Numbered from the stretch's first letter, positions 39,741 through 49,998 are shown. The stretch is DNA of 64,000 nucleotides from an uncultured Bacteroides sp. (GCA_900553185.1 USCT01000004.1:62001-126000); one strand, 5' to 3'. The notes: generated from the sequence alone by a model not told the origin. Made by a program: numbers and translations.

Positions 39741-39796
39741 AAACTCCTATAAAATGATTCTTTTGGACAGAAAGATATTTTATAGGAGTTTTTTTT
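39741..39796 (+). terminator. Terminator of bcp-recA
   Basis: AAACTCCTATAAAAT pairs perfectly with ATTTTATAGGAGTTT around a 21-base loop, then a T-tract. Confidence 0.9.
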
Positions 39797-39956
39797 CGCC
39801 ATTTGCGACCCGTCCCGACAAAAGGACTTACCGATTAGAAAAAAAATGTTGTTAACCCATAGCTTTTAAGTAAGAATGCTAGAAAATACAGAAATAATAC
39901 TGTATATTTACAACCATTCAATACAAGCTAAACAAATAAATCTATTACCCAAAGTT

Positions 39957-40919
39957 ATGAACTGGAAATATTTACTTACAACTCTCTCTCTCTGTATGCT
40001 CAGCATACTTGTGATAGCCCAATCGAAAAAAGCCTCTTTACCCTATCGGTTCGCCACACAAGCCGAAGCGCAGATGCTTGTAACAGACATTGACTCCTAT
40101 ACCAGTCAGCTCAATCAATTCGACATCGAAGCCCGCCTGCAGAAACCAGACAGCCGGAAATCGCAATTACTGACACTTGCCATGAATGAAATGCAGAACT
40201 GGAGCGATGCAGACAAGGCAAAAATAAAAAAGGCCATGACAGCCATCGAGACAGAAATACAAAAGCAGAAATACCGGTTAAACCTTCCTAAAGAAATAAT
40301 CCTGCTCAAATCAGGAATGGCCGAAGAAGGAGGCGCTTTTGCCTATACCCGCGAGAACTGGATCGCCATAGGAGAAAAAGCCTTGAACGAACTATCCGAA
40401 CCAGACCTGCAACAACTCATGGCCCATGAACTGTTCCATCTGCTGACCCGTTCCGACCGGGCATTCAAGAAAGCCATGTATCAGACCATCGGATTTACCG
40501 TATTGGATAACGATATCAACTTCCCCGCTGAAATGATAGAGAAGAAAATATCCAATCCTGACATCAGCAACTACGACAGCTACGCCACTTTTACCATCGA
40601 CGGAAAAAGTCAGAACTGTACAATGATGATATATACAGACAAGGCATACAGCGGAGGCAACCTTTTCGATTACATGAAAATTGGTCTGATTCCCCTGAAT
40701 GAAGAAATGGTACCTTTGCAGACAGACGGAAAAACCATTATCTACAATCTGGATGATGCCTCTGATTTCCACACACAGGTCGGAAAAAATACTTCATACG
40801 TCATCAATCCGGAAGAAATTCTGGCCGACAATTTTGCCTTTACCCTGACCAACAAATCGGATGTCCCGAATCCGGAGATTATAGACCGAATAAAAACGAC
40901 CTTAAAAACTTCGAAATAA
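39957..40919 (+). CDS. Exported HEXXH protein of unknown family
   Basis: I do not recognise the family. The protein is 320 residues with an N-terminal hydrophobic signal segment (residues 5-21, ending IAQS). The zinc-type motif HELFH is at 157-161 (LMAHELFHLLTRSDRAF), suggesting a gluzincin-like metallopeptidase. A third ligand is not obvious. ATG 39957 is chosen over 39876 because the signal segment begins there. It lies downstream of recA behind a terminator. Confidence 0.75.
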   Translation: MNWKYLLTTLSLCMLSILVIAQSKKASLPYRFATQAEAQMLVTDIDSYTSQLNQFDIEARLQKPDSRKSQLLTLAMNEMQNWSDADKAKIKKAMTAIETEIQKQKYRLNLPKEIILLKSGMAEEGGAFAYTRENWIAIGEKALNELSEPDLQQLMAHELFHLLTRSDRAFKKAMYQTIGFTVLDNDINFPAEMIEKKISNPDISNYDSYATFTIDGKSQNCTMMIYTDKAYSGGNLFDYMKIGLIPLNEEMVPLQTDGKTIIYNLDDASDFHTQVGKNTSYVINPEEILADNFAFTLTNKSDVPNPEIIDRIKTTLKTSK

Positions 40920-40938
40920 ATAAAGGATTATTATCAAG

Positions 40939-40990
40939 CTGAAGCCTCCTCATAATGCTCTGTGCAAAAACTGCCATGAGGAGGCTTCAG
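40939..40990. terminator. Hairpin between convergent genes
   Basis: CTGAAGCCTCCTCA pairs perfectly with TGAGGAGGCTTCAG (14 bases), 24-base loop. It separates the HEXXH gene from the restriction operon end. Confidence 0.65.
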
Positions 40991-41080
40991 TTTGGTTCAG
41001 TAAGTAAAGTACATTTTTATATATACTCAACCCTTCAAAAGGCTTACAGTCAATTTTCAAATTCATTCCAACGATATATT

Positions 41081-41785
41081 TCAAATCATTAGCCGCTCTA
41101 ATTTCATTTTCCATTTTTCCCAATCCGGCATTTCCTGAGCCAATAACTCATAAAAGGCTTTGGTATGGTTACGATGAACAAGATGACAAAGCTCATGCAT
41201 AATCACATATTCAATACAAATACGTGGAGCGCCTATCAACCGTGGATTCAGGAAAATTTGTCCAGAAGCAGAGCAACTTCCCCAACGGGTTTCCATTTCT
41301 TTCAGTTTAAGTCCCGATGGTTTTACCTGATGACGGCTGAAACGTGAGATTAATGGGTCCGCATATTCTTTGAACTTTATTTCAGCACGTTTTCTATACC
41401 AGGCTAAAAGTAAAGCGCGCACATCCTTGCGATGCCTGCACTCTACCTCCAGGATATTTCCTTTGTAATGTACTTCATTACGTTCACTGTCAACCACACG
41501 CAGCATATACTGTCTGCCTAAATATAAATGGGACTCTCCGCTTACATATTTTCTCTCCGGCGTATGTATACCAAAAGAAGAAAAATAGCGTTGCTGCCTG
41601 TAAATCCATGGAGCACGACGATGAACGTGTTTTCTGATTTGCTCCAATGGTGCTTCCATGGGAGCCTTCACTTCCACACTACCATCCGGATGCACACAGA
41701 TACCCAAAGTCTTTCTGGCTCTATATTCTACGGCATACTCCATCACAACAGAGCCATATTCTATGCAGTCTTTTATTTGATCCAT
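41081..41785 (-). CDS. YgjP/DUF45-type zinc metallopeptidase in the restriction operon
   Basis: Predicted zinc-dependent hydrolase of the SprT/WLM-like class (DUF45), 234 residues. The conserved tail is ETRWGSCSASGQIFLNPRLI followed by the zinc motif MHELCHLVHRNHTKAFYELL. The gene overlaps the end of hsdR by 13 bases and is last in the operon, an arrangement known from other type I loci. Its function there is not established. Confidence 0.88.
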   Translation of the reverse strand: MDQIKDCIEYGSVVMEYAVEYRARKTLGICVHPDGSVEVKAPMEAPLEQIRKHVHRRAPWIYRQQRYFSSFGIHTPERKYVSGESHLYLGRQYMLRVVDSERNEVHYKGNILEVECRHRKDVRALLLAWYRKRAEIKFKEYADPLISRFSRHQVKPSGLKLKEMETRWGSCSASGQIFLNPRLIGAPRICIEYVIMHELCHLVHRNHTKAFYELLAQEMPDWEKWKMKLERLMI

Positions 41786-44700
41786 AACTTTGCCACATCT
41801 ACACAGCCGTCAATAACCGTATCCATATCATCAAAAGAAAAGTCAAGCCCATACTTCCGTTTCACATCATCTATCAGATAATCTTCCAGTTCTATTTTCA
41901 TACGACCAATAATATCCGATTTCTGTTGCCAGTCGACCAAGACACTCCCGTCCACAATCAATGTACGGTTTATGATTTCATCAAAAGTCATAGCTGTTTC
42001 TAATGCCAATTTCTTTAAGTTAACCTGTGCGTCACCAAATATACGTTGATAGGTTTCCAATGCTAATCCGTAATAAGCTTTTGCAGCATTATTTTGCTGC
42101 AACTCTTCCGGCAATTCATTATCCGTATGAGACAATATATCGTCCTTGCATTTCAGAACCCGTTTTAAATACTCCAACTCATCGATTCGGCCTTGTTCAT
42201 AAGCGGCAATAGTTTCTTTCAGTAACTGAGAGAATTTCTTATAAAACGCCGGATCTGTATCCATATTTTCCGTAATAAATTTACTGGTTCTGGAAGCAAT
42301 CGTATCTGCCTTTGCTGCTGTTCCTACAACCTTCTCTACCTCCTGTTCAAAAGCTTCGGTATCAAAGATGTTCACCAACTCCGTAATTGGTTTTACCGCT
42401 CCACTCTCTACATGACGGTTTATCAGTTTCTGTATCTGACCTTCATATTGCTTGTAATCTATTGTATCTGAATAGCGTAATTGAACAGCCGACCTCAGCT
42501 TGACGAACATATTCAAGTCATCTTTGTAACGCTTGATTTCTTCGTCTGGGGTTTGCGCATGGAAATTCCGTGTAGAAAGGGCAATCTTCAAGCAAGATGC
42601 ATAAGCTGTCAGTCTCTCATAAAATTCCTGCCGTCTGTCTTCCTCACGTAATGATTGGGCGTATGCCTCCAAATCTCGTTTATTTGGGATAGATTTGAAC
42701 AAATCCCATAAGTCCGAATATTTCTGTGGAAGTTTAGCTATTTCTGTATCAACAGGTTCCAAGGTTTCCCGGAAAGCCTCCTGCTCTTCCTCATCATAAT
42801 CAGAATATAATTCCAAGGCTTCGTCCAATTCTTTCAATACGCCATAATAATCAATGATATAGCCGAACTCTTTGTCGTCACAAACCCGGTTGACACGCGC
42901 CACAGCCTGTAACAACGTATGTCCGTTCAGTTTACGGTCCAAATACATCACTACGATCTTCGGTTCATCAAATCCGGTCAGCAATTTGTCCACTACAATC
43001 ATGATTTCAGGCTGTTCCTGATTCTTGAAACGGGAAATCAGATTTTCCTGATATTTCTTAGGGGTTCCATGCTCATCCATCATTCTTTTCCAATAGGCCT
43101 TTACTTCTTCCGAAGTATCACCGTATGATGACTCTTCACCTTCACGCGTATCAGGAGCTGTAATAAGCACTTCAGAAGATACCAATCCTATCTCATCCAA
43201 ATATTTTTTGTACAATACAGCAATGGCTTTCCTCGGTGTAACCAGCATAGCCTTGAATTTCGTCCCTTGCCAGTTGTCACGGAAATGTTCAGAGATATTC
43301 CAGGCAATGGAATACACCCGCTGGTCTGTCTGATTCACAAAATCGGTGCGCGAATATTTTTTCTTTAAGTCGGCCGTCTGATATTCATTCAGTCCTTCAC
43401 AAACTTTGGTAAAGAAATCGTCTATGGGCCCTTCATGTACATGCTGAGGCACAATGCGCCCTTCGTAGAGCAAAGGAACCACCGCACCGTCTTCCACCGC
43501 CTGACGCACGGTGTATACCGGACGGATGATACCGCCGAACGTGTTGGCCGTATTCTTTTCCTTCTTCATCAGCGGCGTACCGGTAAAAGCGATCTTACAA
43601 GCATTAGGTAATACCTTATCCATCTTGATAGCCATTTCCTTATACTGGCTGCGGTGGGCCTCGTCAATCAAAATAAAGATATTCGGATCCGTCAGTGGAT
43701 GCTTCATACGCTTTACAGCCGTTTCAAACTTATTAATGACAGTTGTGATAATGGCATCCGTCTTACTCTCCAATAACTCCACCAAATGAGTTCCAGTTGT
43801 AGCATTCATCACTTCCCGTCCACACTTCTTGAATGTATTGGTAATCTGACTGTCCAAATCCGTACGATCGGTCACCATCACAATTCTTGGATTCTGTATT
43901 TCTTTGGCTTGGACGATTGCTTGCGCCAGCAAAACCATCGTAAGCGATTTTCCACTGCCTTGCGTATGCCACACTACACCTCCTCGCCGTTTCCCATGGT
44001 CCAACGTCTTGACCCGTTCCGTAATCTCCTTTACCGTAAAATACTGTTGGTAACGGGCCAGTTTTTTGATTCCCCCATCATAGATGGTAAAATTATGAAT
44101 CAAGTCAAGCAACCTCTCCGGACGGCAAAGGCTAAACAGATACCGATCCTGCTCGGTAGGCAACACATTTTCCTGTTCCATGGCATCGAAATACGCCCGC
44201 ACATAACGGAAACGGTCACTGAACAGGTGTGCCTTCCGTTTTTCATCCAGCGGCGTATTGACCAGACAGTCCAGCTGCTGTATATATTCCGCCTCTTCCT
44301 TTTCTGTAACGAACATCTCCTTCCACTTGGTCCAGAATTTGGCCGGTGTTCCGGTAGTTGCATACGCTCCATAACTATTTCCTATACTGAGCAGCAAAGC
44401 ACTATACAGGTAAAGGCCTCGAATACCATCGTCCTTCTGATTACGTAAATGTTGGGATACAGCCTGGTCAAGTGCCCCTTTGATATCCGGACGCTTACAC
44501 TCGATCACCACAAGAGGAATGCCATTGACAAACAGCACAATATCAGGACGGTACGTATCGGCCATCCCGGTACGGGTCACCGCAAATTCTTCCGTTACAT
44601 GAAATACATTTCTTTCCGGCCGATCCCAGTCGATAAAGCGCATGGTATAGCTTTTTTTGTCACCATCGATACTCTGTTCAAACGCCTTGCCCAGCGTCAA

Positions 44701-45003
44701 CAGATTATAAACGGCTTCATTTCCGCTCAGATAACCACCTTCCATCGGGATATTGCGCATAGCCAGCACCCCGTTCTCAATATTTTGTTCTGAAAACAGT
44801 TCCTCCTTATTGCGGTTCACCCGAATGGAATTGATGCGACGCAACTGGCTGCGCAGCACATCTTCCAGCAGTACATTCGATGTTTTCCCGCCACGCATGG
44901 CTAATGCTTCGTCAGGAGTCAAATATGTATATCCCAACTTCTGCAATAGCTGCAAAGCGGGTATCTGGCTGATATGGTCTTCTTTGAATGATATTCCTTG
45001 CAT
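41773..45003 (-). CDS. hsdR: Type I restriction enzyme, R subunit
   Basis: DNA-translocating endonuclease subunit, 1076 residues. N-terminal PD-(D/E)xK nuclease: RPDIVLFVNGIPLVVIECKR (about 152-170) followed by the QxxxY-like segment. Then the SF2 motor: Walker A HTQGSGKS (about 348), DEAH box ILIDEAHRSQ (about 440), and FTGTPL. The C-terminal part is helical for binding M2S. Domain sizes fit the EcoR124I (type IC) class. Starts 31 bases after the HAD gene stop. Confidence 0.95.
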   Translation of the reverse strand: MQGISFKEDHISQIPALQLLQKLGYTYLTPDEALAMRGGKTSNVLLEDVLRSQLRRINSIRVNRNKEELFSEQNIENGVLAMRNIPMEGGYLSGNEAVYNLLTLGKAFEQSIDGDKKSYTMRFIDWDRPERNVFHVTEEFAVTRTGMADTYRPDIVLFVNGIPLVVIECKRPDIKGALDQAVSQHLRNQKDDGIRGLYLYSALLLSIGNSYGAYATTGTPAKFWTKWKEMFVTEKEEAEYIQQLDCLVNTPLDEKRKAHLFSDRFRYVRAYFDAMEQENVLPTEQDRYLFSLCRPERLLDLIHNFTIYDGGIKKLARYQQYFTVKEITERVKTLDHGKRRGGVVWHTQGSGKSLTMVLLAQAIVQAKEIQNPRIVMVTDRTDLDSQITNTFKKCGREVMNATTGTHLVELLESKTDAIITTVINKFETAVKRMKHPLTDPNIFILIDEAHRSQYKEMAIKMDKVLPNACKIAFTGTPLMKKEKNTANTFGGIIRPVYTVRQAVEDGAVVPLLYEGRIVPQHVHEGPIDDFFTKVCEGLNEYQTADLKKKYSRTDFVNQTDQRVYSIAWNISEHFRDNWQGTKFKAMLVTPRKAIAVLYKKYLDEIGLVSSEVLITAPDTREGEESSYGDTSEEVKAYWKRMMDEHGTPKKYQENLISRFKNQEQPEIMIVVDKLLTGFDEPKIVVMYLDRKLNGHTLLQAVARVNRVCDDKEFGYIIDYYGVLKELDEALELYSDYDEEEQEAFRETLEPVDTEIAKLPQKYSDLWDLFKSIPNKRDLEAYAQSLREEDRRQEFYERLTAYASCLKIALSTRNFHAQTPDEEIKRYKDDLNMFVKLRSAVQLRYSDTIDYKQYEGQIQKLINRHVESGAVKPITELVNIFDTEAFEQEVEKVVGTAAKADTIASRTSKFITENMDTDPAFYKKFSQLLKETIAAYEQGRIDELEYLKRVLKCKDDILSHTDNELPEELQQNNAAKAYYGLALETYQRIFGDAQVNLKKLALETAMTFDEIINRTLIVDGSVLVDWQQKSDIIGRMKIELEDYLIDDVKRKYGLDFSFDDMDTVIDGCVDVAKLWIK

Positions 45004-45034
45004 ACGATTCTGTGTAGATATTACGAATTAATTA

Positions 45035-45895
45035 TCATTTCTTTATTTTGTTATGGTGAAAATCTAAAAGACGCTGAAATTCATAATCTGCCTTGATCTT
45101 GTCTAAGATTCTTTTAACCACCATATTAATTTCTTTCCCTGCACGGTAATCTGCCGGACATACAAAGTTCACACGGTTATCCTTTATAAGTTGAAGTGCA
45201 GTTGCTTTTTTGGCACTGTTGCCATTAGCATAAACCGCAATGGAATGTCCTCCATGTTCCTTGATCATCTTCATGCAAGGAATATCCGTATCTCCGTCTC
45301 CGAAATAAATCATACGTTCAAATGGAATAGGACGTTCTTTTTCCGGTATGTATTGATTGATTTTTTTATTATCACTTACTTCTTTAATCCCTTTATTGAT
45401 TTTAAACAAGAACTGGGTTTTCGCCGTATAATCAATGGCAACAGCTGGCCAATAGGCAATACCGTCCACATCGTAAAGAAAAGAACAGGCGTAGATATTC
45501 TCAAACTCTTTTGCAATAGGCGTTCCCTCAATCATCTCTTTCAGCCCTGAAGAATTGATATAATGCTTAACGTCTAATCCTATACTTCTTCCATAGCCGT
45601 TGACCAATGCAAACCATTCCTTCACTCCATCAAACAATTCTACGTTCTCTCCGAATTTTTTGAACGACTCCCTACGTAAAGAAATACCATTGTTCTTTGC
45701 GGCCCGTATCATCAGATACATATAAGTCAGGATGCCATTGGCATCATTATCTTCAGACAGTTGTTTATTTTTTGCCCAAAATTCAGACTTATCTTTTCCT
45801 ATAGCTTGTATAAAGCCAAATTCCTGCATGTTACCGGGAGATAGTGTCCCGTCAAAATCGTATATAAGTGCTACAGTAGGTCTCTTCTTTGTCAT
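45035..45895 (-). CDS. HAD-superfamily phosphatase within the restriction operon
   Basis: A 286-residue HAD hydrolase with all catalytic motifs: motif I YDFDGTLSP (residues 13-21), motif II Ser in YINSSGLKE, a Lys for motif III in TQFLFKINKG, and motif IV YFGDGDTDIPCM. The large insert between motifs I and II suggests a C1-type cap, as in phosphoserine phosphatase relatives. It sits two bases after hsdS and 31 before hsdR. Such a placement is not part of the canonical system; the substrate is unknown, and it may oppose or support the adjacent Fic enzyme. Confidence 0.88.
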   Translation of the reverse strand: MTKKRPTVALIYDFDGTLSPGNMQEFGFIQAIGKDKSEFWAKNKQLSEDNDANGILTYMYLMIRAAKNNGISLRRESFKKFGENVELFDGVKEWFALVNGYGRSIGLDVKHYINSSGLKEMIEGTPIAKEFENIYACSFLYDVDGIAYWPAVAIDYTAKTQFLFKINKGIKEVSDNKKINQYIPEKERPIPFERMIYFGDGDTDIPCMKMIKEHGGHSIAVYANGNSAKKATALQLIKDNRVNFVCPADYRAGKEINMVVKRILDKIKADYEFQRLLDFHHNKIKK

Positions 45896-45897
45896 AA

Positions 45898-47064
45898 TTA
45901 TTGTGTTACTCGTTTTTTACCTGTTAATAATACTTGCATCAAGCCTTTCTTCTGTTGTTGAAAGCGATTCAGCTTTTGTTTGGCTAAGAGAATCTCATTA
46001 TCACAAAATACAAGAATATCAGCTATTGCTGATTGCTCTTTGATGCCAGGGAGAAGGAATTTAATAGTTGAAAAGTTATCCCAACGCAAACCTCCGCGTC
46101 TATCTATAGAACCTTCCATCATTACATTATAAAGATAAATTGCACGATGTGATTTAAGCAATTTATATAAAAATATATCATCAACCACATTGCTATCTGT
46201 TTTAAATACTGTATACATCGGACTAATTAAAGCATTTCTGTAAGTACTCTGATAACCAATAGATCCTTCTTCAATGTGATTGGTCGCATAAGCAAAGCAA
46301 TATTGTGGTACGACCTTGTATTGAGTAACATATTTAGAAAATACTTGTCGACCAAAATATTGTAAAGATGGAACTAAACCATCATATTTAGTACATGAAA
46401 GAACTTCCCAATTTTCATTACGGTTGTTTTTCAAGGAGACCTCTATTGCAAAATCTTTAATAGCAATTTTCTTCCACTCTCCACTAAACCCCGGCAAACG
46501 TTTCTTCCCTGTGAGCAATTGTTGCATCAATCCTTTTTTGTGCAATTCAAGTTTTTCTATGAGTTGTGTTTGCTTCTCAATGGCTTTATCCCATACATTA
46601 AAGATTTCAGCTATTTTTTGTTGTTCAGAAAGAGAAGGCAATAATATTTTCAATGATTTTAATTGACCTGCCGTTACCAATGGCTGCCCCGAGCCAAAAA
46701 CCAATTTATTTAAATTATAGAATAACAATTGGTTATATGCAAAATTAAAGTTATAGCAAGATTTTACATTTAAAATCAATGTATTATCAGATACATCATA
46801 TTTTCCATCAACACAATATGTAAATCCAGCATTAGCACCTACCCTTGCAATTAATATCATTAAACCATCATATACCGATATATCAGTATACCCGATAATC
46901 CCCGTCGAACCATAAACAGGATATTTCCCTTTATTCACTTTCTCTTTATTATTGCCAGACTTAATAGAATCACACAAATCGCCTAAAACTTTTACTTCCC
47001 AGTCCTTAGGAATAACTCCCAACACCGTTTCTTTATAACCTTCTGGAATAATACAATCTGCCAT
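45898..47064 (-). CDS. hsdS: Type I specificity subunit, full length
   Basis: DNA-recognition subunit, 388 residues, with two target-recognition domains (about 10-150 and 195-335) separated by the conserved central helix ending GLMQQLLTGKKRLPGF and closed by a matching distal helix ending GLMQVLLTGKKR. The two helices are recognisably repeats. The two recognition domains differ, so the target is expected to be bipartite. Five bases after fic. Confidence 0.93.
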   Translation of the reverse strand: MADCIIPEGYKETVLGVIPKDWEVKVLGDLCDSIKSGNNKEKVNKGKYPVYGSTGIIGYTDISVYDGLMILIARVGANAGFTYCVDGKYDVSDNTLILNVKSCYNFNFAYNQLLFYNLNKLVFGSGQPLVTAGQLKSLKILLPSLSEQQKIAEIFNVWDKAIEKQTQLIEKLELHKKGLMQQLLTGKKRLPGFSGEWKKIAIKDFAIEVSLKNNRNENWEVLSCTKYDGLVPSLQYFGRQVFSKYVTQYKVVPQYCFAYATNHIEEGSIGYQSTYRNALISPMYTVFKTDSNVVDDIFLYKLLKSHRAIYLYNVMMEGSIDRRGGLRWDNFSTIKFLLPGIKEQSAIADILVFCDNEILLAKQKLNRFQQQKKGLMQVLLTGKKRVTQ

Positions 47065-47069
47065 ATCTC

Positions 47070-48458
47070 TTAATTTTCAGGGTTATAATCTTTTATTGCT
47101 TTTTCAATAATATCAACGATAGTCTGTTTATACCCATCCAATACTTGGTTCATATCATCAACACTGGGATATGTTCCATAAGCATATCTTTTAGTATGAA
47201 ACATATAATCTTCCGCAAAGAATTGGATAATGACACTCAAACAGGTAGATACATTTTGCATCGCATAATCAGGTTTCAACTTGCTAAGCGAAATAGAAAA
47301 ACTAATTGATTTAGCCTGTTTCCACATCTCTTTATCCTCCTTGGTCAGAGACCCAAAAATGAGTGGTTGACCTTGCTGCTTACAATCCATTCTTGATTCC
47401 CTATTCCCAATGGAATACCAGCAAGCGACATCTTCAAAGAAACCGAAAGCAGGTAATATCCCTTCTTTCATTTTCTGTGAATACGGAAGTAACAATCTAT
47501 TATACAAATCAATCTTATTTTCTACAGTATCAGACCGAAGCAAGTTATCTCCCTTTTTCCCAGCCAACTGCTGCAACAGTTTGATCTGTTTCTGAAAATC
47601 ATCTTCCTCTTCAATGCTTTCTCCTTTGGCTGCCTTGATACAGACTGTCAATACAGCTTCCAGACACTGGGTCATATACTCTATAAAAGGCACCAATTGT
47701 GCCGGTTCCGCATGAGCTCCTACGGAGGGGGTAGACCCAACCTGCACATCGCAACGGTTAAGGGCCGTCAGGTAACGGTCTTTATCTTTGCTTTTCACCA
47801 CAATCATCGGATAGTGATGGCGTGTAAGAATATAATTCACCAACAGACGGGCAATGCGACCGTTACCATCCTCAAAGGGATGGATGCGAATGTATCGGTA
47901 GTGAAAGACAGCAGCCAGTTCAATAGGCGACAACTCGGCTTTCTGTTCTTCGATGTTGTACCACTCCACCAAGTCAGTCATCAAAGCCGACGTTTCTTCA
48001 GGTGAAGCATACTCGAAACGTTCACCAGTCACCGTTATTACCGAGTTGGGACGGGTTTTGTACACTCCTGCATGAATAACATAGGAAGTGGTGGTTCCAT
48101 CCGGTAACTGACGATACATGGTATAATCTTCACGGAGTAAGGTATGATGCAGTTGACGAATAAAAGTTTCCGTCAAAGGATGGCTTTTATCGTCAGCCTC
48201 TTCCTGTATCATTTTCAGGCAGACATTATGGGCTTTCATCTCTTCCAGATCCTTCATGTTGGCCTCGTCTACAACCTTTCCAAAAAGCAGTAACAATTCT
48301 GTCTGCCCATAAGTCAAAGTATTGCCTTCGATGTGATTGGAGTTATAATTGAACTCCAACATGAATTTGCGGTCCAGCCTGCTCTTATCTTCGGGCTTTA
48401 ATGGCTGTAAGGACAACCATTCATTATATAGTTGATCAATGTGAGTCATATTTTCCAA
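47070..48458 (-). CDS. Fic-domain AMP-transferase-like protein
   Basis: 462-residue Fic protein. The catalytic motif HPFEDGNGRIAR (193-204) is complete, with His193. An inhibitory motif of the (S/T)xxxE(G/N) kind, S40-NHI-E44-G45, lies in an N-terminal helix, so activity is probably autoinhibited. The C-terminal half (about 285-460) has no domain I recognise. Fic enzymes transfer AMP or other nucleotide moieties to hydroxyls of protein targets. Between hsdM and hsdS, 3 and 5 bases apart, it is tightly coupled to the operon. Confidence 0.92.
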   Translation of the reverse strand: MENMTHIDQLYNEWLSLQPLKPEDKSRLDRKFMLEFNYNSNHIEGNTLTYGQTELLLLFGKVVDEANMKDLEEMKAHNVCLKMIQEEADDKSHPLTETFIRQLHHTLLREDYTMYRQLPDGTTTSYVIHAGVYKTRPNSVITVTGERFEYASPEETSALMTDLVEWYNIEEQKAELSPIELAAVFHYRYIRIHPFEDGNGRIARLLVNYILTRHHYPMIVVKSKDKDRYLTALNRCDVQVGSTPSVGAHAEPAQLVPFIEYMTQCLEAVLTVCIKAAKGESIEEEDDFQKQIKLLQQLAGKKGDNLLRSDTVENKIDLYNRLLLPYSQKMKEGILPAFGFFEDVACWYSIGNRESRMDCKQQGQPLIFGSLTKEDKEMWKQAKSISFSISLSKLKPDYAMQNVSTCLSVIIQFFAEDYMFHTKRYAYGTYPSVDDMNQVLDGYKQTIVDIIEKAIKDYNPEN

Positions 48459-48461
48459 GTC

Positions 48462-49991
48462 TTAATATCCCAATTCCTTTAAATAATCTCTCATCTTAGC
48501 CTGCACCTCTACCAATTCGGCTTCGAGCGCATCAATCTCTTTCTGTACGGCCGGAATATCCACTTCTGCTTCTTCCTCAAAAGTATCCACATAGCGAGGA
48601 ATGTTCAGATTATAGTCATTCTCCTGAATATCGGCTGGAGTGGCCACAAAAGCATATTTTTCTTCTGCGACACCGGGTTCAAGCTGTCCAGAGGTAAATT
48701 TTTGGTAGACAGAAACAATATGATTGATATCTTCAGGACGCAGTCTGTTCTGGTTCTTACCGTTTTCATACTCTCTGCTGGCATCAACAAACAATACATT
48801 GTCTGTTTTTTTCCCTTTATTGAAAATAGCTATGGCAGCCGGAATTCCTGTTCCGAAAAACAAATTGGCAGGCAAACCAATAACAGCTTCCAGTAGATTT
48901 TCATCTATCACCTGTTTGCGGATTTTGCCTTCGCTTGCTCCACGGAAGAGTACGCCGTGGGGAATTACCACACCCACCTTACCGCTACCTTCCTGGGCCA
49001 CTTCGATCATGTGAGAAATAAAAGCCCAATCACCTTTGCTCTTTGGGGGAATACCTCTCCAAAAACGGTTATAAGGATCGTGAGCGGCTTCTTCTGCCCC
49101 CCATTTATCTAAGGAAAACGGGGGATTGGCAATCACTGTGTCGAATTTCATCAGCATGTCATCCTCTTTCAGCTTCGGATTACGCAACGTATCTCCCCAG
49201 CGAATCACCGCATTGTCGAAGCCGTGAAGAAACATGTTCATCATGGCCAACGCCCAAGTGCTGCCATTCACTTCCTGACCGTAAAGAGAGAAGTTATTGT
49301 TGCCCACCTCCTTACCGGCCTTAATCAGCAGAGAACCGGAACCGCAAGTCGGATCGCAGATACGCGCACCTGGTTTACTCTTGGTCAGTTTGGCCAACAA
49401 GGTTGAAACTTCAGCCGGTGTAAAGAATTCTCCAGCCTTCTTCCCCGACTCACTGGCAAACGTGGATACAAGATACATATAAGCATCTCCAATGATATCA
49501 TTATTTTCCAAATGAGATTCATCCAATTCCAGTTCGCTGAAATCAACCAACAGATTTTTCAGTCGGGCATTTTTTTCTTTCGGCTCTCCTAAATTGGCTG
49601 AATTGAAGCTGATATTGCGAAAAATACTGCTGCCGTCTTCACTGCTCATTTTCTCCCGGTTGGCATCTTCGATGTCAGCCAACGCCATATCAATCAACTC
49701 ACCAATATTGTCCGCTGTACGGTGCTGGTATAAATAATCAAATGAGCTTGTTTCTGGAATGACAAAACGCTCATGACGCATGGAGCGGGCCGCCCGTTCC
49801 TTATCACCTTCATATCGCTTTAAATATTCGGCATATTTGGCTTTGTATACATCACTGACATATTTCAAGAATAACATAGTCAGGATATAATCTTTATATT
49901 GACTTGGATCTATCACCCCACGGAAAGTGTCACAGGCTTTCCATACTACACGATTGATTTGTGACTGATCTGTTTTCTGTTGAATTTCCAT
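48462..49991 (-). CDS. hsdM: Type I modification methylase, M subunit
   Basis: N6-adenine methyltransferase subunit, 509 residues. An N-terminal helical HsdM_N domain (about 8-150) is followed by the catalytic domain with the SAM motif DPTCGSGSLL (about 225-234) and the catalytic NPPF (about 287-290, followed by SLDKWG). The C-terminal helices bind HsdS. Length and layout match type IC methylases. Eight bases after the half-size hsdS. Confidence 0.96.
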   Translation of the reverse strand: MEIQQKTDQSQINRVVWKACDTFRGVIDPSQYKDYILTMLFLKYVSDVYKAKYAEYLKRYEGDKERAARSMRHERFVIPETSSFDYLYQHRTADNIGELIDMALADIEDANREKMSSEDGSSIFRNISFNSANLGEPKEKNARLKNLLVDFSELELDESHLENNDIIGDAYMYLVSTFASESGKKAGEFFTPAEVSTLLAKLTKSKPGARICDPTCGSGSLLIKAGKEVGNNNFSLYGQEVNGSTWALAMMNMFLHGFDNAVIRWGDTLRNPKLKEDDMLMKFDTVIANPPFSLDKWGAEEAAHDPYNRFWRGIPPKSKGDWAFISHMIEVAQEGSGKVGVVIPHGVLFRGASEGKIRKQVIDENLLEAVIGLPANLFFGTGIPAAIAIFNKGKKTDNVLFVDASREYENGKNQNRLRPEDINHIVSVYQKFTSGQLEPGVAEEKYAFVATPADIQENDYNLNIPRYVDTFEEEAEVDIPAVQKEIDALEAELVEVQAKMRDYLKELGY

Positions 49992-49998
49992 ATATTGA

